From Mangrovicella endophytica (GTDB taxonomy: Bacteria > Pseudomonadota > Alphaproteobacteria > Rhizobiales > Rhizobiaceae), in NCBI RefSeq assembly GCF_002893625.1, contig NZ_PKMZ01000003.1:496001-560000 (forward strand): a DNA stretch of 64,000 nucleotides, read 5' to 3'. Under the pieces are notes generated by a model. It did no database searches and was not told the DNA's origin. It saw only the letters and a program-made list of their open reading frames with translations. Positions 8,169 to 17,362 of the stretch are shown here, piece by piece. A program made the position numbers and the translations under genes. How positions within the stretch are numbered: the first letter of the stretch is position 1; every line of letters starts with the position of its first letter.

Positions 8169-9526
8169 CAGCGGTCACCTTCGGAGAGATTGATGGAGGA
8201 GCCGCCGCCGTGGCTGTCGCCGCTGCGCACCGCGTGGACGGTCGTCGAGACGGCGTGGCTCATCTGCTGCGAGCGCTTCATGCGGCGGGCCCAGGCGGGC
8301 GGTTGATCGCCGCCACCGGCAGGGCTTGGAGTGGCGTCGTTGGAAGCTTCACCGACGGTGCCCATGGTCGAGGAGCCGCCGGTGGCCTCGAAGGCGGATC
8401 GAGCTCCGTCAGCGAAGCTGGAGCGCATGTTCGACAACGCGCGCTCGGCGGCGCGTCGGAGCGGCGATGTCGCGGCGGATCCAGCGGCCCGGGCGATCCC
8501 GCCCAGGCCGCTCGCCACGCCCGAGGCACCCGTCTGCCCTGCGGCGCCCAGGCTGTATGCGGTGGAAGCTCCGCCCGCGAGGGCGGCGCCTCCGCGGGCA
8601 GCGGCCGCGGCGCCTCCTGCGAGCGCCGCACCGCCGGAAGCGACGGCGCCGACTGTGGCAGCTCCGGCCGCGACCATGCCACCTGCGGCAAGCCCGGTTC
8701 CGACCGCAGCGCCGGCGCCCAGCTGCGGGCCTCCGGACACGAGGCCGTTGGCGATGCCGGGGCCGAAGATACCGAGGCCGAGCAAGGTCAGTGCCGCGAG
8801 CACGATCGCCATCGCCTCGTCGATCGTCGGTGTGCGGCCGCCGAAGCCGGCGGTGAACTCGGAGAAGAGGCTCGATCCGATGCCGATGATGACTCCGAGG
8901 ACCAGCACCTTGATGCCGGAGGAGATGACGTTGCCGAGCACGCGTTCGGCCATGAAAGCGCTCTTGCCGAAGAGACCGAAGGGAATGAGCACGAAGCCGG
9001 CGAGCGTCGTCAGCTTGAATTCGATCAGGGTGACGAAGAGCTGGATGGCGAGGATGAAGAAGGCGAGCAGCACCAGCGCCCAGGCGAGCAGCATCACCGC
9101 GATCTGGATGAAGTTCTCGAAGAAGCTCCAGTAACCCATCAGGTCGGAGATGGAATCGAGCAGCGGCCTGCCGGCGTCGAGCCCGGTTTGGGCGACCTTT
9201 CCGGGCCTCATCATGTCGGCGACGGTGAAGCCGGTGCCGGACGCTTTCAGACCGAGCCCGGCGAAGCTCTCGAAGATGATCCGCGCCAGGTTGTTCCAGT
9301 TGCCGATCAGGTACGCGAACACGCCGACGAAGAGGGTCTTCTTGACCAGGCGCGCCACGATGTCGTCGTAGGCGCCCCAGCTCCAGAACAGCGCGGCAAG
9401 CGTCACGTCGATCACGATCAGCGTGGTGGCGATGAAGGCCACTTCGCCGCTGAGGAGGCCGAAGCCGCTATCGATGTAGCGGGTGAAGACCTCCAGAAAA
9501 TGGTCGATGACGCCGGTGCCGCCCAT
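8168..9526 (-). CDS. trbL: TrbL, VirB6-like polytopic channel protein
   Basis: 452 residues from the ATG at 9526. About six hydrophobic segments (residues 15-260) match TrbL/VirB6. The C-terminal 190 residues are Gly/Ala/Ser-rich and low in complexity, ending in a charged tail, as in Tn4371-type TrbL. The protein forms the inner-membrane part of the DNA channel. An in-frame ATG 17 codons upstream lies inside the preceding gene and is less likely. Confidence 0.93.
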   Translation of the reverse strand: MGGTGVIDHFLEVFTRYIDSGFGLLSGEVAFIATTLIVIDVTLAALFWSWGAYDDIVARLVKKTLFVGVFAYLIGNWNNLARIIFESFAGLGLKASGTGFTVADMMRPGKVAQTGLDAGRPLLDSISDLMGYWSFFENFIQIAVMLLAWALVLLAFFILAIQLFVTLIEFKLTTLAGFVLIPFGLFGKSAFMAERVLGNVISSGIKVLVLGVIIGIGSSLFSEFTAGFGGRTPTIDEAMAIVLAALTLLGLGIFGPGIANGLVSGGPQLGAGAAVGTGLAAGGMVAAGAATVGAVASGGAALAGGAAAAARGGAALAGGASTAYSLGAAGQTGASGVASGLGGIARAAGSAATSPLRRAAERALSNMRSSFADGARSAFEATGGSSTMGTVGEASNDATPSPAGGGDQPPAWARRMKRSQQMSHAVSTTVHAVRSGDSHGGGSSINLSEGDR

Positions 9527-9530
9527 GATC

Positions 9531-9917
9531 TCAACGCGCCGCGTTCGTGTGGGAGTCAACTGCCGGCGCAGTCTCATTGACGGCGGGGTCGCGGGCGGCC
9601 GGAGGATTCTGCGGCTGACCCTGCGGGCCCGGCCCCTGCGGAGCCGGCTGCGGCTGCAGGGTCTGCGACGGCTTCAGGAAACGGTCGCGGTTGTCCGCCC
9701 AAGCCTGAAGGCAGGCGGGATCACGCGTACCGGCTTCCCCAAGCTGCTGGCAGCGCCGCAGCTCGGTCTTCAGCGGGTCGATGCCCGTTTCGGTCCTCGC
9801 GGCGACGCTGCGATAGAGCGGCGGTTCGTCCTTGCGGGAGAGTTCGATGGCCGTCGCCGTGATCGCGAAGGTCACGAAGCCAATGGCGCCGACACGCGCG
9901 AGAATCTTTCCGTCCAT
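9531..9917 (-). CDS. Putative entry exclusion protein TrbK-alt
   Basis: 128 residues: one N-terminal membrane helix (residues 7-25, VGAIGFVTFAITATAIELS), then a soluble part with the conserved pattern RRCQQLGEAGTRDPACLQAW and a Pro/Gln-rich tail. This pattern and the position between trbJ and trbL match the family called TrbK-alt in alphaproteobacterial elements. The proposed role is blocking redundant transfer between cells carrying the same element; that is a family annotation and is not shown here. Confidence 0.85.
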   Translation of the reverse strand: MDGKILARVGAIGFVTFAITATAIELSRKDEPPLYRSVAARTETGIDPLKTELRRCQQLGEAGTRDPACLQAWADNRDRFLKPSQTLQPQPAPQGPGPQGQPQNPPAARDPAVNETAPAVDSHTNAAR

Positions 9918-9927
9918 CGCCGCGCCC

Positions 9928-10692
9928 TCAGTTGCTGCCTGGGAACATCTGCGCGTTGCCGGGCTGGTATCCGGTGCCCGGCGTTAGGAAGCGGCGGCGT
10001 TGTTCGCGGCCCTGTTCGGCTGCGGCCGACCGCTCGGCCTCGGCGAGCGCTTGGGCGCGGCCGTTGGCGGAGACGACGGCGGTGAGATCGGCGAGCTGCT
10101 GGGCCTGCAGCGCGAGGAGCTGGTTGCCGGCCTGTGTCGCCTGCAAGGCGCCGGTCGCGCCTTGGCTCTGGCCGACCAGCGCCGACATCTGCGTGCGGTT
10201 GGTGTCGATGTTGCCGACGACGCCGGCCTGGACGCGCATTGCGTCTTGGAGTCCTGAGACCGTATTGTTCCAGCGTTCCTTCGCCTGGGCGACGAGCTGC
10301 TGGTCGGACGCGCTCATCGAGGCGCTGCCGGCCCCGTAGTTCGTTCGGAAGGCCTGGTCGATGTTCTGGACGTTGTAGGCGATGCGCTGGGCCTCGCCGA
10401 GGAGCTGCTGGGTGCGCTGAACCGACTGCTGAAGCTGCTGGAGCGAGGAGAACGGCAGGCTCGTGAGGTTGCGCGCTTGGTTGATCAGCATCGTCGCTTC
10501 ATTCTGAAGTGATGTGATCTGGTTGTTGATCTGCTGCAGCGCGCGGGTCGCCGACAGCAGGTTTTGGGCGTAGTTGGTGGGATCGTAGACGATCCACTGC
10601 GCCGAGGCCGGCGCGACCAGCACCGGCGACACCGACAGCGGCGCGGCGAGAATGGCGGCGGCGAGCGCCGCGCGGGGGACACGCAGTTTCAT
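9928..10692 (-). CDS. trbJ: TrbJ, VirB5-like conjugal transfer protein
   Basis: 254 residues. The ATG at 10692 overlaps the trbE stop (ATGA) and yields a clear signal peptide ending near residue 29 (LVAPASAQW). The mature protein is mostly amphipathic helix rich in Gln, Ala and Asn (NLLSATRALQQINNQITSL), as in VirB5/TrbJ minor pilus subunits. It acts in the periplasm or at the pilus tip. The frame stays open far upstream, but that part runs through trbE and is not coding. Confidence 0.94.
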   Translation of the reverse strand: MKLRVPRAALAAAILAAPLSVSPVLVAPASAQWIVYDPTNYAQNLLSATRALQQINNQITSLQNEATMLINQARNLTSLPFSSLQQLQQSVQRTQQLLGEAQRIAYNVQNIDQAFRTNYGAGSASMSASDQQLVAQAKERWNNTVSGLQDAMRVQAGVVGNIDTNRTQMSALVGQSQGATGALQATQAGNQLLALQAQQLADLTAVVSANGRAQALAEAERSAAAEQGREQRRRFLTPGTGYQPGNAQMFPGSN

Positions 10693-13127
10693 GGCTGGCT
10701 CTCCAGGTTGGTGAGGTTGGGAATGAGGTCCGCCGCCCAGTCGACGCCGCGATGGCGCAGCCACGCCGCGAGGAAGCCCTCGCGGCCGTGCTCGGTGACG
10801 AGACGGTCGATGGCGGCCTGGTCGGTCTTGGAGGACGCCGCACAGAGCGCGAGCGCGACGTCGGCGAGGCCGAGCTCGAACAGCCGGTTGCCGCGGCGGC
10901 TCTGGCAGTAATAGTCCCGCTTGGGCATCGCCCTTGCGAGGATCTCGATCTGCCGGTCGTTGAGGCCGAAGCGCCGGTAGATGGCGGTGATCTGCGGCTC
11001 GATCGCACGTTCGTTCGGCAGCAGGAGCCGGGTCTGGCAGCTCTCGATTATGGCCGGCGCGATCGCGGAGCCGTCGATGTCGGAGAGCGACTGGGTGGCG
11101 AAGACGACGCTGGCGTTCTTCTTGCGCAGAGTCTTCAGCCACTCCCGAAGCTGGCCGGCGAAACCCTCGTCGTCGAGGGCGAGCCAGCCTTCGTCGACGA
11201 TGATCAGCGTCGGCTCGCCGTTCAGCCGGTCCTCGATGCGATGGAAGAGATAGGAGAGTACCGCCGGGGCCGCGGCCGTCCCGATCAAGCCTTCCGTTTC
11301 GAAGGCCTGGACGGTGGCGATGCCGAGGTGCTCGCTCTCGGCGTCGAGCAGCCGGCCGTAAGGGCCGCCGACGCAATATGGCCGTAGCGCCTGCTTGAGG
11401 TCATTGGACTGCAGCAGCACCGACAGGCCGGTCATGGTGCGCTCGGCCGTGGGCGCGCTGGCCAGCGACGACAGCGCCGTCCAGATCAGCTCCTTGACCT
11501 CGGGCGTGACCTGGATGCTCTCGCGCATCAGGCTGGCGACGATCCAGTCGGCGGCCCAGGCGCGTTCGGCTGCCTCGTCGATCCGGGAGAGCGGCTGCAG
11601 CGCGACACTGTCGGCCGAGCCCTCGGTCAACCCGCCGCCGAGATCGTGCCAGTCGCCGCCCATGGCGATGGCGGCGGCGCGGATCGAGCCGCCGAAGTCG
11701 AAGGCGAAGACCTGCGCGCCTGCGTAACGGCGGAACTGCAGCGCCATCAGCGCCAGCAGCACGGACTTGCCCGCGCCGGTCGGGCCGACCACCAGCGTGT
11801 GGCCGACGTCGCCGACGTGAATGGAGAACCGGAACGGGGTGGACCCTTCGGTCTTGCCGTATAGCAAGGGGGGCGCACCAAAGTGCTCATCCCGTTCCGG
11901 CCCCGCCCACACGGCACTCAGGGGGATCATGTGGGCGAGATTGAGCGTCGAGATCGGCGGCTGACGGACATTGGCGTAGACGTGGCCCGGCAGCGAGCCG
12001 AGCCAGGCGTCGGCCGCGTTGATCGTCTCGGGCATCGCGGTGAAGTCGCGGCCCTGAATCACCTTCTCGACGAGACGGAGCTTCTCCGACGCGACACGCG
12101 GATCGTTGTCCCAGACGGCGATCGTCGCTGTGACATAGGCCTGGCCGGCATAGTCTGCGCCGAGTTCCTGCAGGGCCAGATCGGCATCGGCGGCCTTGTT
12201 GGCGGCGTCCGTATCGACCAGGGCGCTCGCCTCGTTGGTCATCACCTCCTTGAGGATCGCGGCGATCGACTTGCGCTTGGAGAACCACTGCCGCCTGATC
12301 TTGGTCAGCAGCTTCGTCGCGTCGGTCTTGTCGAGCAGGATCGCTCGGGTCGACCAGCGATAGGGAAAGGCGAGCCGGTTGAGATCGTCGAGGATGCCGG
12401 GCGTCGTTGCGGTCGGAAATCCGACGATCGTCAGGATGCGCAGATGCGCATCGGCAAGGCGCGGCTCCAGGCCACCAGTCAGCGGCTGATCGGCGAGCAG
12501 CGCGTCGAGATACATCGGCGTCTCGGGGACGCGGACACGATAGCGCTTCGTCGAGACGGTCGAGTGCAGATAGGTCAGGGTCTCGACATCATCGAGCCAC
12601 GCGCATTCCGGCATGAAGGCTTCGACGAGCTGCAGGATGCGATCGGTGCGGTCGACGAAGCCGCGAAGCGCCTCCCAAGCGTCGACACCGCGCTCGGCCT
12701 TGCCTTCGTAAAGCCAGCTCTCTGCGCGCGCGGCATCCTCGGCCGGCGGCAGGAAGGTGAAGGTCAGGAAATAGCTCGTCTCGTAATGGATGGCGTCCTC
12801 TTCGAAGTCGGCCTTGCGCTCGGCATCGACCATGGCCGAGGCGGCGTCGGGAAAACGGCTCGCCGGATAGCCGCCGACGCCATGGCGCTGCGCCTCGACG
12901 AAGATCGCCCAGCCGCTGCCGAGACGGCGGAAGGCGCTGTTGAGGCGGCCCGCGACCGCGACGAGCTCGGCCTGTACGGCGGAATCGAGATCGGGTCCGC
13001 GGAAGCGCGCGCTGCGCTGAAACGAGCCGTCCTTGTTGAGGACGACGCCGGGCGCGACCAGCGCCGCCCAGGGCAGGAAATCGGCGAGCCGAGTCGAGGT
13101 GCGGCGATATTCGGCGAGGTTCATCAT
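10689..13127 (-). CDS. trbE: TrbE, VirB4-like secretion ATPase
   Basis: The 812-residue protein has the CagE/VirB4 N-terminal domain and a RecA-like ATPase domain. Walker A is VVGPTGAGKSVLLAL near residue 447 and Walker B is TLIIVDEGWLAL near residue 642. VirB4 ATPases power pilus assembly and substrate movement at the inner membrane. It begins nine bases after trbD and overlaps trbJ. Length and motif order match Tn4371/RK2 TrbE. Confidence 0.97.
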   Translation of the reverse strand: MMNLAEYRRTSTRLADFLPWAALVAPGVVLNKDGSFQRSARFRGPDLDSAVQAELVAVAGRLNSAFRRLGSGWAIFVEAQRHGVGGYPASRFPDAASAMVDAERKADFEEDAIHYETSYFLTFTFLPPAEDAARAESWLYEGKAERGVDAWEALRGFVDRTDRILQLVEAFMPECAWLDDVETLTYLHSTVSTKRYRVRVPETPMYLDALLADQPLTGGLEPRLADAHLRILTIVGFPTATTPGILDDLNRLAFPYRWSTRAILLDKTDATKLLTKIRRQWFSKRKSIAAILKEVMTNEASALVDTDAANKAADADLALQELGADYAGQAYVTATIAVWDNDPRVASEKLRLVEKVIQGRDFTAMPETINAADAWLGSLPGHVYANVRQPPISTLNLAHMIPLSAVWAGPERDEHFGAPPLLYGKTEGSTPFRFSIHVGDVGHTLVVGPTGAGKSVLLALMALQFRRYAGAQVFAFDFGGSIRAAAIAMGGDWHDLGGGLTEGSADSVALQPLSRIDEAAERAWAADWIVASLMRESIQVTPEVKELIWTALSSLASAPTAERTMTGLSVLLQSNDLKQALRPYCVGGPYGRLLDAESEHLGIATVQAFETEGLIGTAAAPAVLSYLFHRIEDRLNGEPTLIIVDEGWLALDDEGFAGQLREWLKTLRKKNASVVFATQSLSDIDGSAIAPAIIESCQTRLLLPNERAIEPQITAIYRRFGLNDRQIEILARAMPKRDYYCQSRRGNRLFELGLADVALALCAASSKTDQAAIDRLVTEHGREGFLAAWLRHRGVDWAADLIPNLTNLESQP

Positions 13128-13135
13128 GGCGCGCC

Positions 13136-13417
13136 TCAGACGTTCAGGTGGCCGGGGATGCGGAGGTGCCGGCGGCCGACGTCGACAAATTGCGGGTCGC
13201 GCTTGGCCGCCCAGACGGCGGCGAAATGGCCGATGGCCCAGAGACCGAGGCCGACCAGCCAGAGGCGAAGACCGAGACCGAGAGCGGCGGCGAGCGTGCC
13301 GTTGAGGATGGCGACGGCGCGAGGTGCGCCGCCGAGCAAGATGTGCTCGGTCAAGGCCCGATGGACCGGGACGGTGTAGCCCGGCACGTCGCCGCCGCTC
13401 TCGATCAGGCCCGCCAT
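13136..13417 (-). CDS. trbD: TrbD, VirB3-like membrane protein
   Basis: 93 residues starting MAGLIESGGDVPGYTVPVHR, with the conserved VirB3-like VHRALTEHILLGGAPR and a hydrophobic hairpin at about residues 35-65 that would insert in the inner membrane. The ATG shares one base with the trbC stop. The frame is open further upstream, through trbC antisense-frame sequence, which is not coding. VirB3 proteins work with the VirB4 ATPase encoded next door. Confidence 0.93.
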   Translation of the reverse strand: MAGLIESGGDVPGYTVPVHRALTEHILLGGAPRAVAILNGTLAAALGLGLRLWLVGLGLWAIGHFAAVWAAKRDPQFVDVGRRHLRIPGHLNV

Positions 13418-13749
13418 TAGACGAGCGCTCCGCCGCCGAACGAGAAGAACGACAGGAAGAAGCTCGACGCGGCGAAGGCGATCGACAGGCCGAAGACGAT
13501 CTGGATCAGGCGGCGGAAGCCGCCCGAGGTGTCGCCGAACGCGAGCGTCAGGCCGGTGACGATGATGATGATCACCGCGATGATCTTGGCGACCGGCCCC
13601 TCGATGGATTCGAGGATCGATTGCAGCGGCGCTTCCCACGGCATCGAGGAGCCGGAGGCGTGGGCGGCCGGGGCGAGCAGGACACTGGCCAGGAGGACGG
13701 ATGCGGTTGTCGCGACATGGCGACGAAAATGCAGGGCACGGCGGATCAT
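13417..13749 (-). CDS. trbC: TrbC, VirB2-like major pilin
   Basis: 110 residues with an N-terminal signal sequence (cleavage near residue 32, APAAHASG) and two hydrophobic helices (about residues 52-70 and 82-108), the layout of VirB2/TrbC pilins. In the RK2 family TrbC is trimmed and cyclised by the TraF peptidase. A traF gene is present at 20510-21055, which fits. The start overlaps trbB by four bases. Confidence 0.94.
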   Translation of the reverse strand: MIRRALHFRRHVATTASVLLASVLLAPAAHASGSSMPWEAPLQSILESIEGPVAKIIAVIIIIVTGLTLAFGDTSGGFRRLIQIVFGLSIAFAASSFFLSFFSFGGGALV

Positions 13750-14729
13750 GCGGGTTCTCCTTCGGGGGACTGGGTTGCGGGGCGGACGCGGTAGTCGCCG
13801 TCGGCGCTGAGGCCCTCGACGCGGCCGAGCTCGGCCAAGCGGCGGGTGGAGCCCCGCCCCGAGAGGACGGCGACGAGATCGATCGTCTCGGCGATCAGCG
13901 CGCGCGGGACGGTGATGACGGCTTCCTGGATGAGCTGCTCGAGGCGGCGGAGCGCACCGAGCGCGGTGCCGGCATGGATCGTGCCGATCCCGCCGGGGTG
14001 GCCGGTGCCCCAGGCTTTGAGCAGGTCGAGCGCCTCGGCGCCGCGTACCTCACCGATCGGGATGCGGTCGGGACGAAGGCGCAGCGAAGAGCGGACGAGA
14101 TCGGAGAGCGTGGCGACGCCGTCCTTCGTGCGCATGGCGACGAGGTTCGGCGCGGAACATTGCAGCTCGCGGGTATCCTCGATCAGCACCACGCGGTCGG
14201 AGGTCTTCGACACCTCGGCGAGCAGCGCGTTGGTGAGAGTCGTCTTGCCGGTCGAGGTGCCGCCGGCCACGAGGATGTTGCGGCGATCGGCGACGGCCTG
14301 GCGCAGAATTTCGGCCTGCTCGGCGGTCATTGTGCCGGCGGTGACATAGTCCTGCAGCGTGAAGACGGCGACGGCGGGCTTGCGGATGGCAAAGGCCGGC
14401 GCCGTCACCACGGGCGGCAGAAGCCCCTCGAACCGCTCCCCCGTTTCCGGCAGCTCGGCCGAAACCCGGGGATTGCCGGCATGGACCTCGGCGCCGACAT
14501 GGTGGGCGACCAGGCGCACGATGCGCTCGCCATCGGCCGCGGAGAGCCGCTCGCCCGTGTCCGACAAACCTTCCGAGAGCCGGTCGACCCAGAGACGGCC
14601 GTCGGGGTTGAGCATCACCTCGACTACGCTGACGTCCCCGAGGAATCCGGCAATGGCGGGACCGAGTGCGGTCCGCAGCATGCGGGCCCCGCGAAGTATC
14701 GCCTCAGATTTCTCGGAAGAACCGGCCAC
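13746..14729 (-). CDS. trbB: TrbB, VirB11-like ATPase
   Basis: 327 residues; GTG start at 14729 with a GGGGA ribosome site. Walker A is [12 protein letters not shown] near residue 155, then an Asp-box [12 protein letters not shown] and the His-box segment [13 protein letters not shown]. VirB11 proteins form cytosolic hexamers that switch the system between pilus making and DNA transfer. It heads the trb operon; the 168-bp gap before it suggests a separate promoter, although I see no strong consensus. Confidence 0.96.
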   Translation of the reverse strand: MAGSSEKSEAILRGARMLRTALGPAIAGFLGDVSVVEVMLNPDGRLWVDRLSEGLSDTGERLSAADGERIVRLVAHHVGAEVHAGNPRVSAELPETGERFEGLLPPVVTAPAFAIRKPAVAVFTLQDYVTAGTMTAEQAEILRQAVADRRNILVAGGTSTGKTTLTNALLAEVSKTSDRVVLIEDTRELQCSAPNLVAMRTKDGVATLSDLVRSSLRLRPDRIPIGEVRGAEALDLLKAWGTGHPGGIGTIHAGTALGALRRLEQLIQEAVITVPRALIAETIDLVAVLSGRGSTRRLAELGRVEGLSADGDYRVRPATQSPEGEPA

Positions 14730-14897
14730 GTTGTCCCCGTTCTTTGCGGGACCGCGTCAGGCCGTCCCTGGATCGGGGATGATTAAGAGAACCGGAAATC
14801 GGCCGGCGGCAACAGGTTGTTTTGCTCGTCGTACCGTGGCGTACAAAGACAGGCGTTTGGCGGAATCGCCGAATACTTGAGTTGCCGCAATCGCTGC

Positions 14898-15332
14898 TTA
14901 TTGCGCGTCGCGCGCGGGATCTATGTCCTCGGAAATCTCCTGCCGGAGCTTGGGACCCTTGGCGAGTCTGCGGCCGAGCGCTGCGACGAAGGCGTCGTAA
15001 CGCTCACCCGCCTGCGCTCGGGCGGCGGCCTGCGCGGGCTCGGGCAGTGGCGGGTTGGTGGTCAGCCAGAACCGCACGAAGACGGCGAGCATCTCGATCG
15101 AGATGCCGACGTCGCGCTCCATGCGGGTCATGCGACGATCGAGCTGATCGAGGCGCTTGGTCGTGGCCGCCTCCTGGCGCTCGGCGGCGTCCGGTGACAG
15201 GAAGGACGCGATCGCCGCCTCGGCGATGAGCGAGCGCGACTGATCGCGCCGGGCCGCATGGGCCGCGAGGGCCTTCATCACCTCGGGTTCGAGATAGACC
15301 GACAGGCGCTGCTTCTTCGATGGATTGGGCAT
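14898..15332 (-). CDS. CopG-like ribbon-helix-helix protein (TraG-adjacent)
   Basis: 144 residues. The N-terminal 45 residues (QRLSVYLEPEVMKALAAHAA, then SRSLIAEAAIASFL) form a ribbon-helix-helix fold. The rest is helical, with a hydrophobic stretch near residues 80-95. The start at 15332 sits eight bases after the traG stop. Genes of this type lie between traG and trbB in Tn4371-like ICEs (called traR or CopG there) and probably regulate transfer genes or bind near oriT. Its exact role is not known. Confidence 0.85.
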   Translation of the reverse strand: MPNPSKKQRLSVYLEPEVMKALAAHAARRDQSRSLIAEAAIASFLSPDAAERQEAATTKRLDQLDRRMTRMERDVGISIEMLAVFVRFWLTTNPPLPEPAQAAARAQAGERYDAFVAALGRRLAKGPKLRQEISEDIDPARDAQ

Positions 15333-15339
15333 GGGCGCC

Positions 15340-17334
15340 TCACAGCTCCGTGCCGTCGTTCGGGTCGAGCGAGACTTGACGCGCCACGCCCTGCATGATC
15401 TGGTTGGCGCGGCTGATCCGCGCCGTGTCGTCGTCGGCCTCGTCGTCGAAGCCGCCGTCGAATTCATTCTCGATCGGCGCCTTCTTCTCGACCGGCGCGG
15501 CGCGTTCGAGTTCCGGCTGGTGACGCCGTTCCGATCCGGTCGGATCTTCGTCACCACCATCATCAACGATCACCGCACCGACCGACACCACGCTCGCCGG
15601 CCGTGCCGGAAGCGGCAGCCGGCTCCAGTCGTCCGCGCCAGGCTGCGTCGGTCTGGCGAGCGCTGGCGGCGCCATGATCCGATCCTTGAAGCGGCGATCC
15701 TGGTAATAGCGCGCCTTCTTCGCGCGGATCGGCGGCGTGCCCGCGACCATAACGATTTCGTCGGCGGGCGGGAGCTGCATGATCTCGCCGGGGGTAAGCA
15801 GCGGTCTGGCGGTCTCCGAGCGGGACACCATCAGGTGGCCGAGCCAGGGCGAGAGACGATGGCCGGCGTAGTTGCGCATGGCGCGCATCTCGGTCGCGGT
15901 GCCAAGCGCGTCGGAGACGCGCTTGGCGGTTCGCTCGTCGTTGGTCGCGAAGCTGACGCGGACGTGGCAGTTGTCGAGGATCGAGTTGTTGGGTCCGTAG
16001 GCCTTCTCGATCTGGTTCAGCGACTGCGCGATCAAGAACGCCTTCAACCCGTAGCCCGCCATGAAGGCGAGCGCGGATTCGAAGAAGTCGAGCCGACCGA
16101 GCGCGGGGAACTCGTCGAGCATGAGGAGCAGCCTGTGCCGGTTGCCTTTGGCCTTGAGGTCCTCCGTCAGGCGCCGACCGATCTGGTTGAGGATGAGCCG
16201 GATGAGCGGCTTGGTGCGGGCGATGTCGGATGGCGGCACGACCAGGTAGAGGCTGGTCGGCTGGCGGGCGCCGACAATGTCCGCGATGCGCCAGTCGCAA
16301 CGGCGCGTCACCTCGGCGACGACGGGATCGCGATAGAGGCCCAGGAAAGACATTGCGGTTGAGAGCACGCCGGAGCGCTCGTTGTCGGACTTGTTCAGCA
16401 GCTCGCGGGCGGCCGACGCGATCACCGGGTGCGGGCCGCTTTCGCCGAGATGGGCGGTCTTCATCATCGCCGCCAAGGTGGATTCGATCGGCCGCTTCGG
16501 ATCGGAGAGGAAGGCGGCGACGCCGGCGAGCGTCTTGTCCTCCTCGGCGTAGAGGACATGCAGGATCGCGCCGACGAGCAGCGCGTGGCTGGTCTTCTCC
16601 CAGTGGTTCCGCTTTTCGAGGCTGCCCTCCGGATCGACCAGGATGTCGGCGATGTTCTGCACGTCGCGGACCTCCCATTCACCGCGGCGCACCTCGAGCA
16701 ATGGATTGTAGGCGGCCGACTTCGCGTTGGTCGGGTCGAACAGCAGCACCCGGCCATGCCGAGCGCGGAAACCGGCGGTCAGCGTCCAGTTCTCGCCCTT
16801 GATGTCGTGGACGATCGCCGAGCCCGGCCAGGTCAGCAGCGACGGCACGACCAGGCCGACGCCCTTGCCGGAGCGGGTCGGCGCGAAGCAGAGCACATGC
16901 TCGGGCCCGTCGTGCCGGAGGTAGGCGCGGTCATATTTGCCGAGCACCACGCCGTCCTCGCCGAGCAAGCCGGCGCCGCGCACTTCGTCATCATGCGCCC
17001 AACGCGCCGAGCCGAAGGTCTCGGCGTTCTTCGCCTCGCGGGCCCGCCAGACCGACATGCCGATGGCGACGGCGATTGAGATGAAACCGCCTGACGCGGC
17101 GATATAGGCGCCCTCGACGAAAATCGGCGGCGCATAGGCGTCGTAGAAATACCACCAGGGAAAGAAGGACCATGGGTAGTAGATCGGCCAGTCGCCGAGC
17201 ATGAACCATGGCGCTCCGAGCTGAGGCTGGAAGCCGAGCCGGTAAGCCGTCCATTGCGTGGCGGCCCAGGTGGTCAACAGGACGATGGCGAAGACCGTGA
17301 GGATCTGGCCCCAGAGGATCTTTGTGGCGGACAC
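15340..17334 (-). CDS. traG: TraG, VirD4-like type IV coupling protein
   Basis: 664 residues. Two N-terminal membrane helices (about 10-28 and 70-95) precede a cytosolic ATPase domain with Walker A FAPTRSGKGVGLV near residue 153 and Walker B-like LLLMLDEFPALGRL near residue 400. The protein takes the relaxase-DNA complex to the Trb channel. Its start is 28 bases from the relaxase stop. Length and motifs are complete. Confidence 0.96.
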   Translation of the reverse strand: MSATKILWGQILTVFAIVLLTTWAATQWTAYRLGFQPQLGAPWFMLGDWPIYYPWSFFPWWYFYDAYAPPIFVEGAYIAASGGFISIAVAIGMSVWRAREAKNAETFGSARWAHDDEVRGAGLLGEDGVVLGKYDRAYLRHDGPEHVLCFAPTRSGKGVGLVVPSLLTWPGSAIVHDIKGENWTLTAGFRARHGRVLLFDPTNAKSAAYNPLLEVRRGEWEVRDVQNIADILVDPEGSLEKRNHWEKTSHALLVGAILHVLYAEEDKTLAGVAAFLSDPKRPIESTLAAMMKTAHLGESGPHPVIASAARELLNKSDNERSGVLSTAMSFLGLYRDPVVAEVTRRCDWRIADIVGARQPTSLYLVVPPSDIARTKPLIRLILNQIGRRLTEDLKAKGNRHRLLLMLDEFPALGRLDFFESALAFMAGYGLKAFLIAQSLNQIEKAYGPNNSILDNCHVRVSFATNDERTAKRVSDALGTATEMRAMRNYAGHRLSPWLGHLMVSRSETARPLLTPGEIMQLPPADEIVMVAGTPPIRAKKARYYQDRRFKDRIMAPPALARPTQPGADDWSRLPLPARPASVVSVGAVIVDDGGDEDPTGSERRHQPELERAAPVEKKAPIENEFDGGFDDEADDDTARISRANQIMQGVARQVSLDPNDGTEL

Positions 17335-17362
17335 GACGGGGTCCTTTCGCTTGGGATGGTGG

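Noticed and set aside
7862-9580. A 572-codon frame opposite trbL and trbF
   Set aside because: The trb genes are clear family members with overlapping starts and stops; the opposite frame is Gly/Ala/Arg-rich without motifs.
9928-11376. A longer form of TrbJ beginning near 11376
   Set aside because: The upstream part runs inside trbE in another frame; the start at 10692 has a signal peptide and the ATGA overlap.
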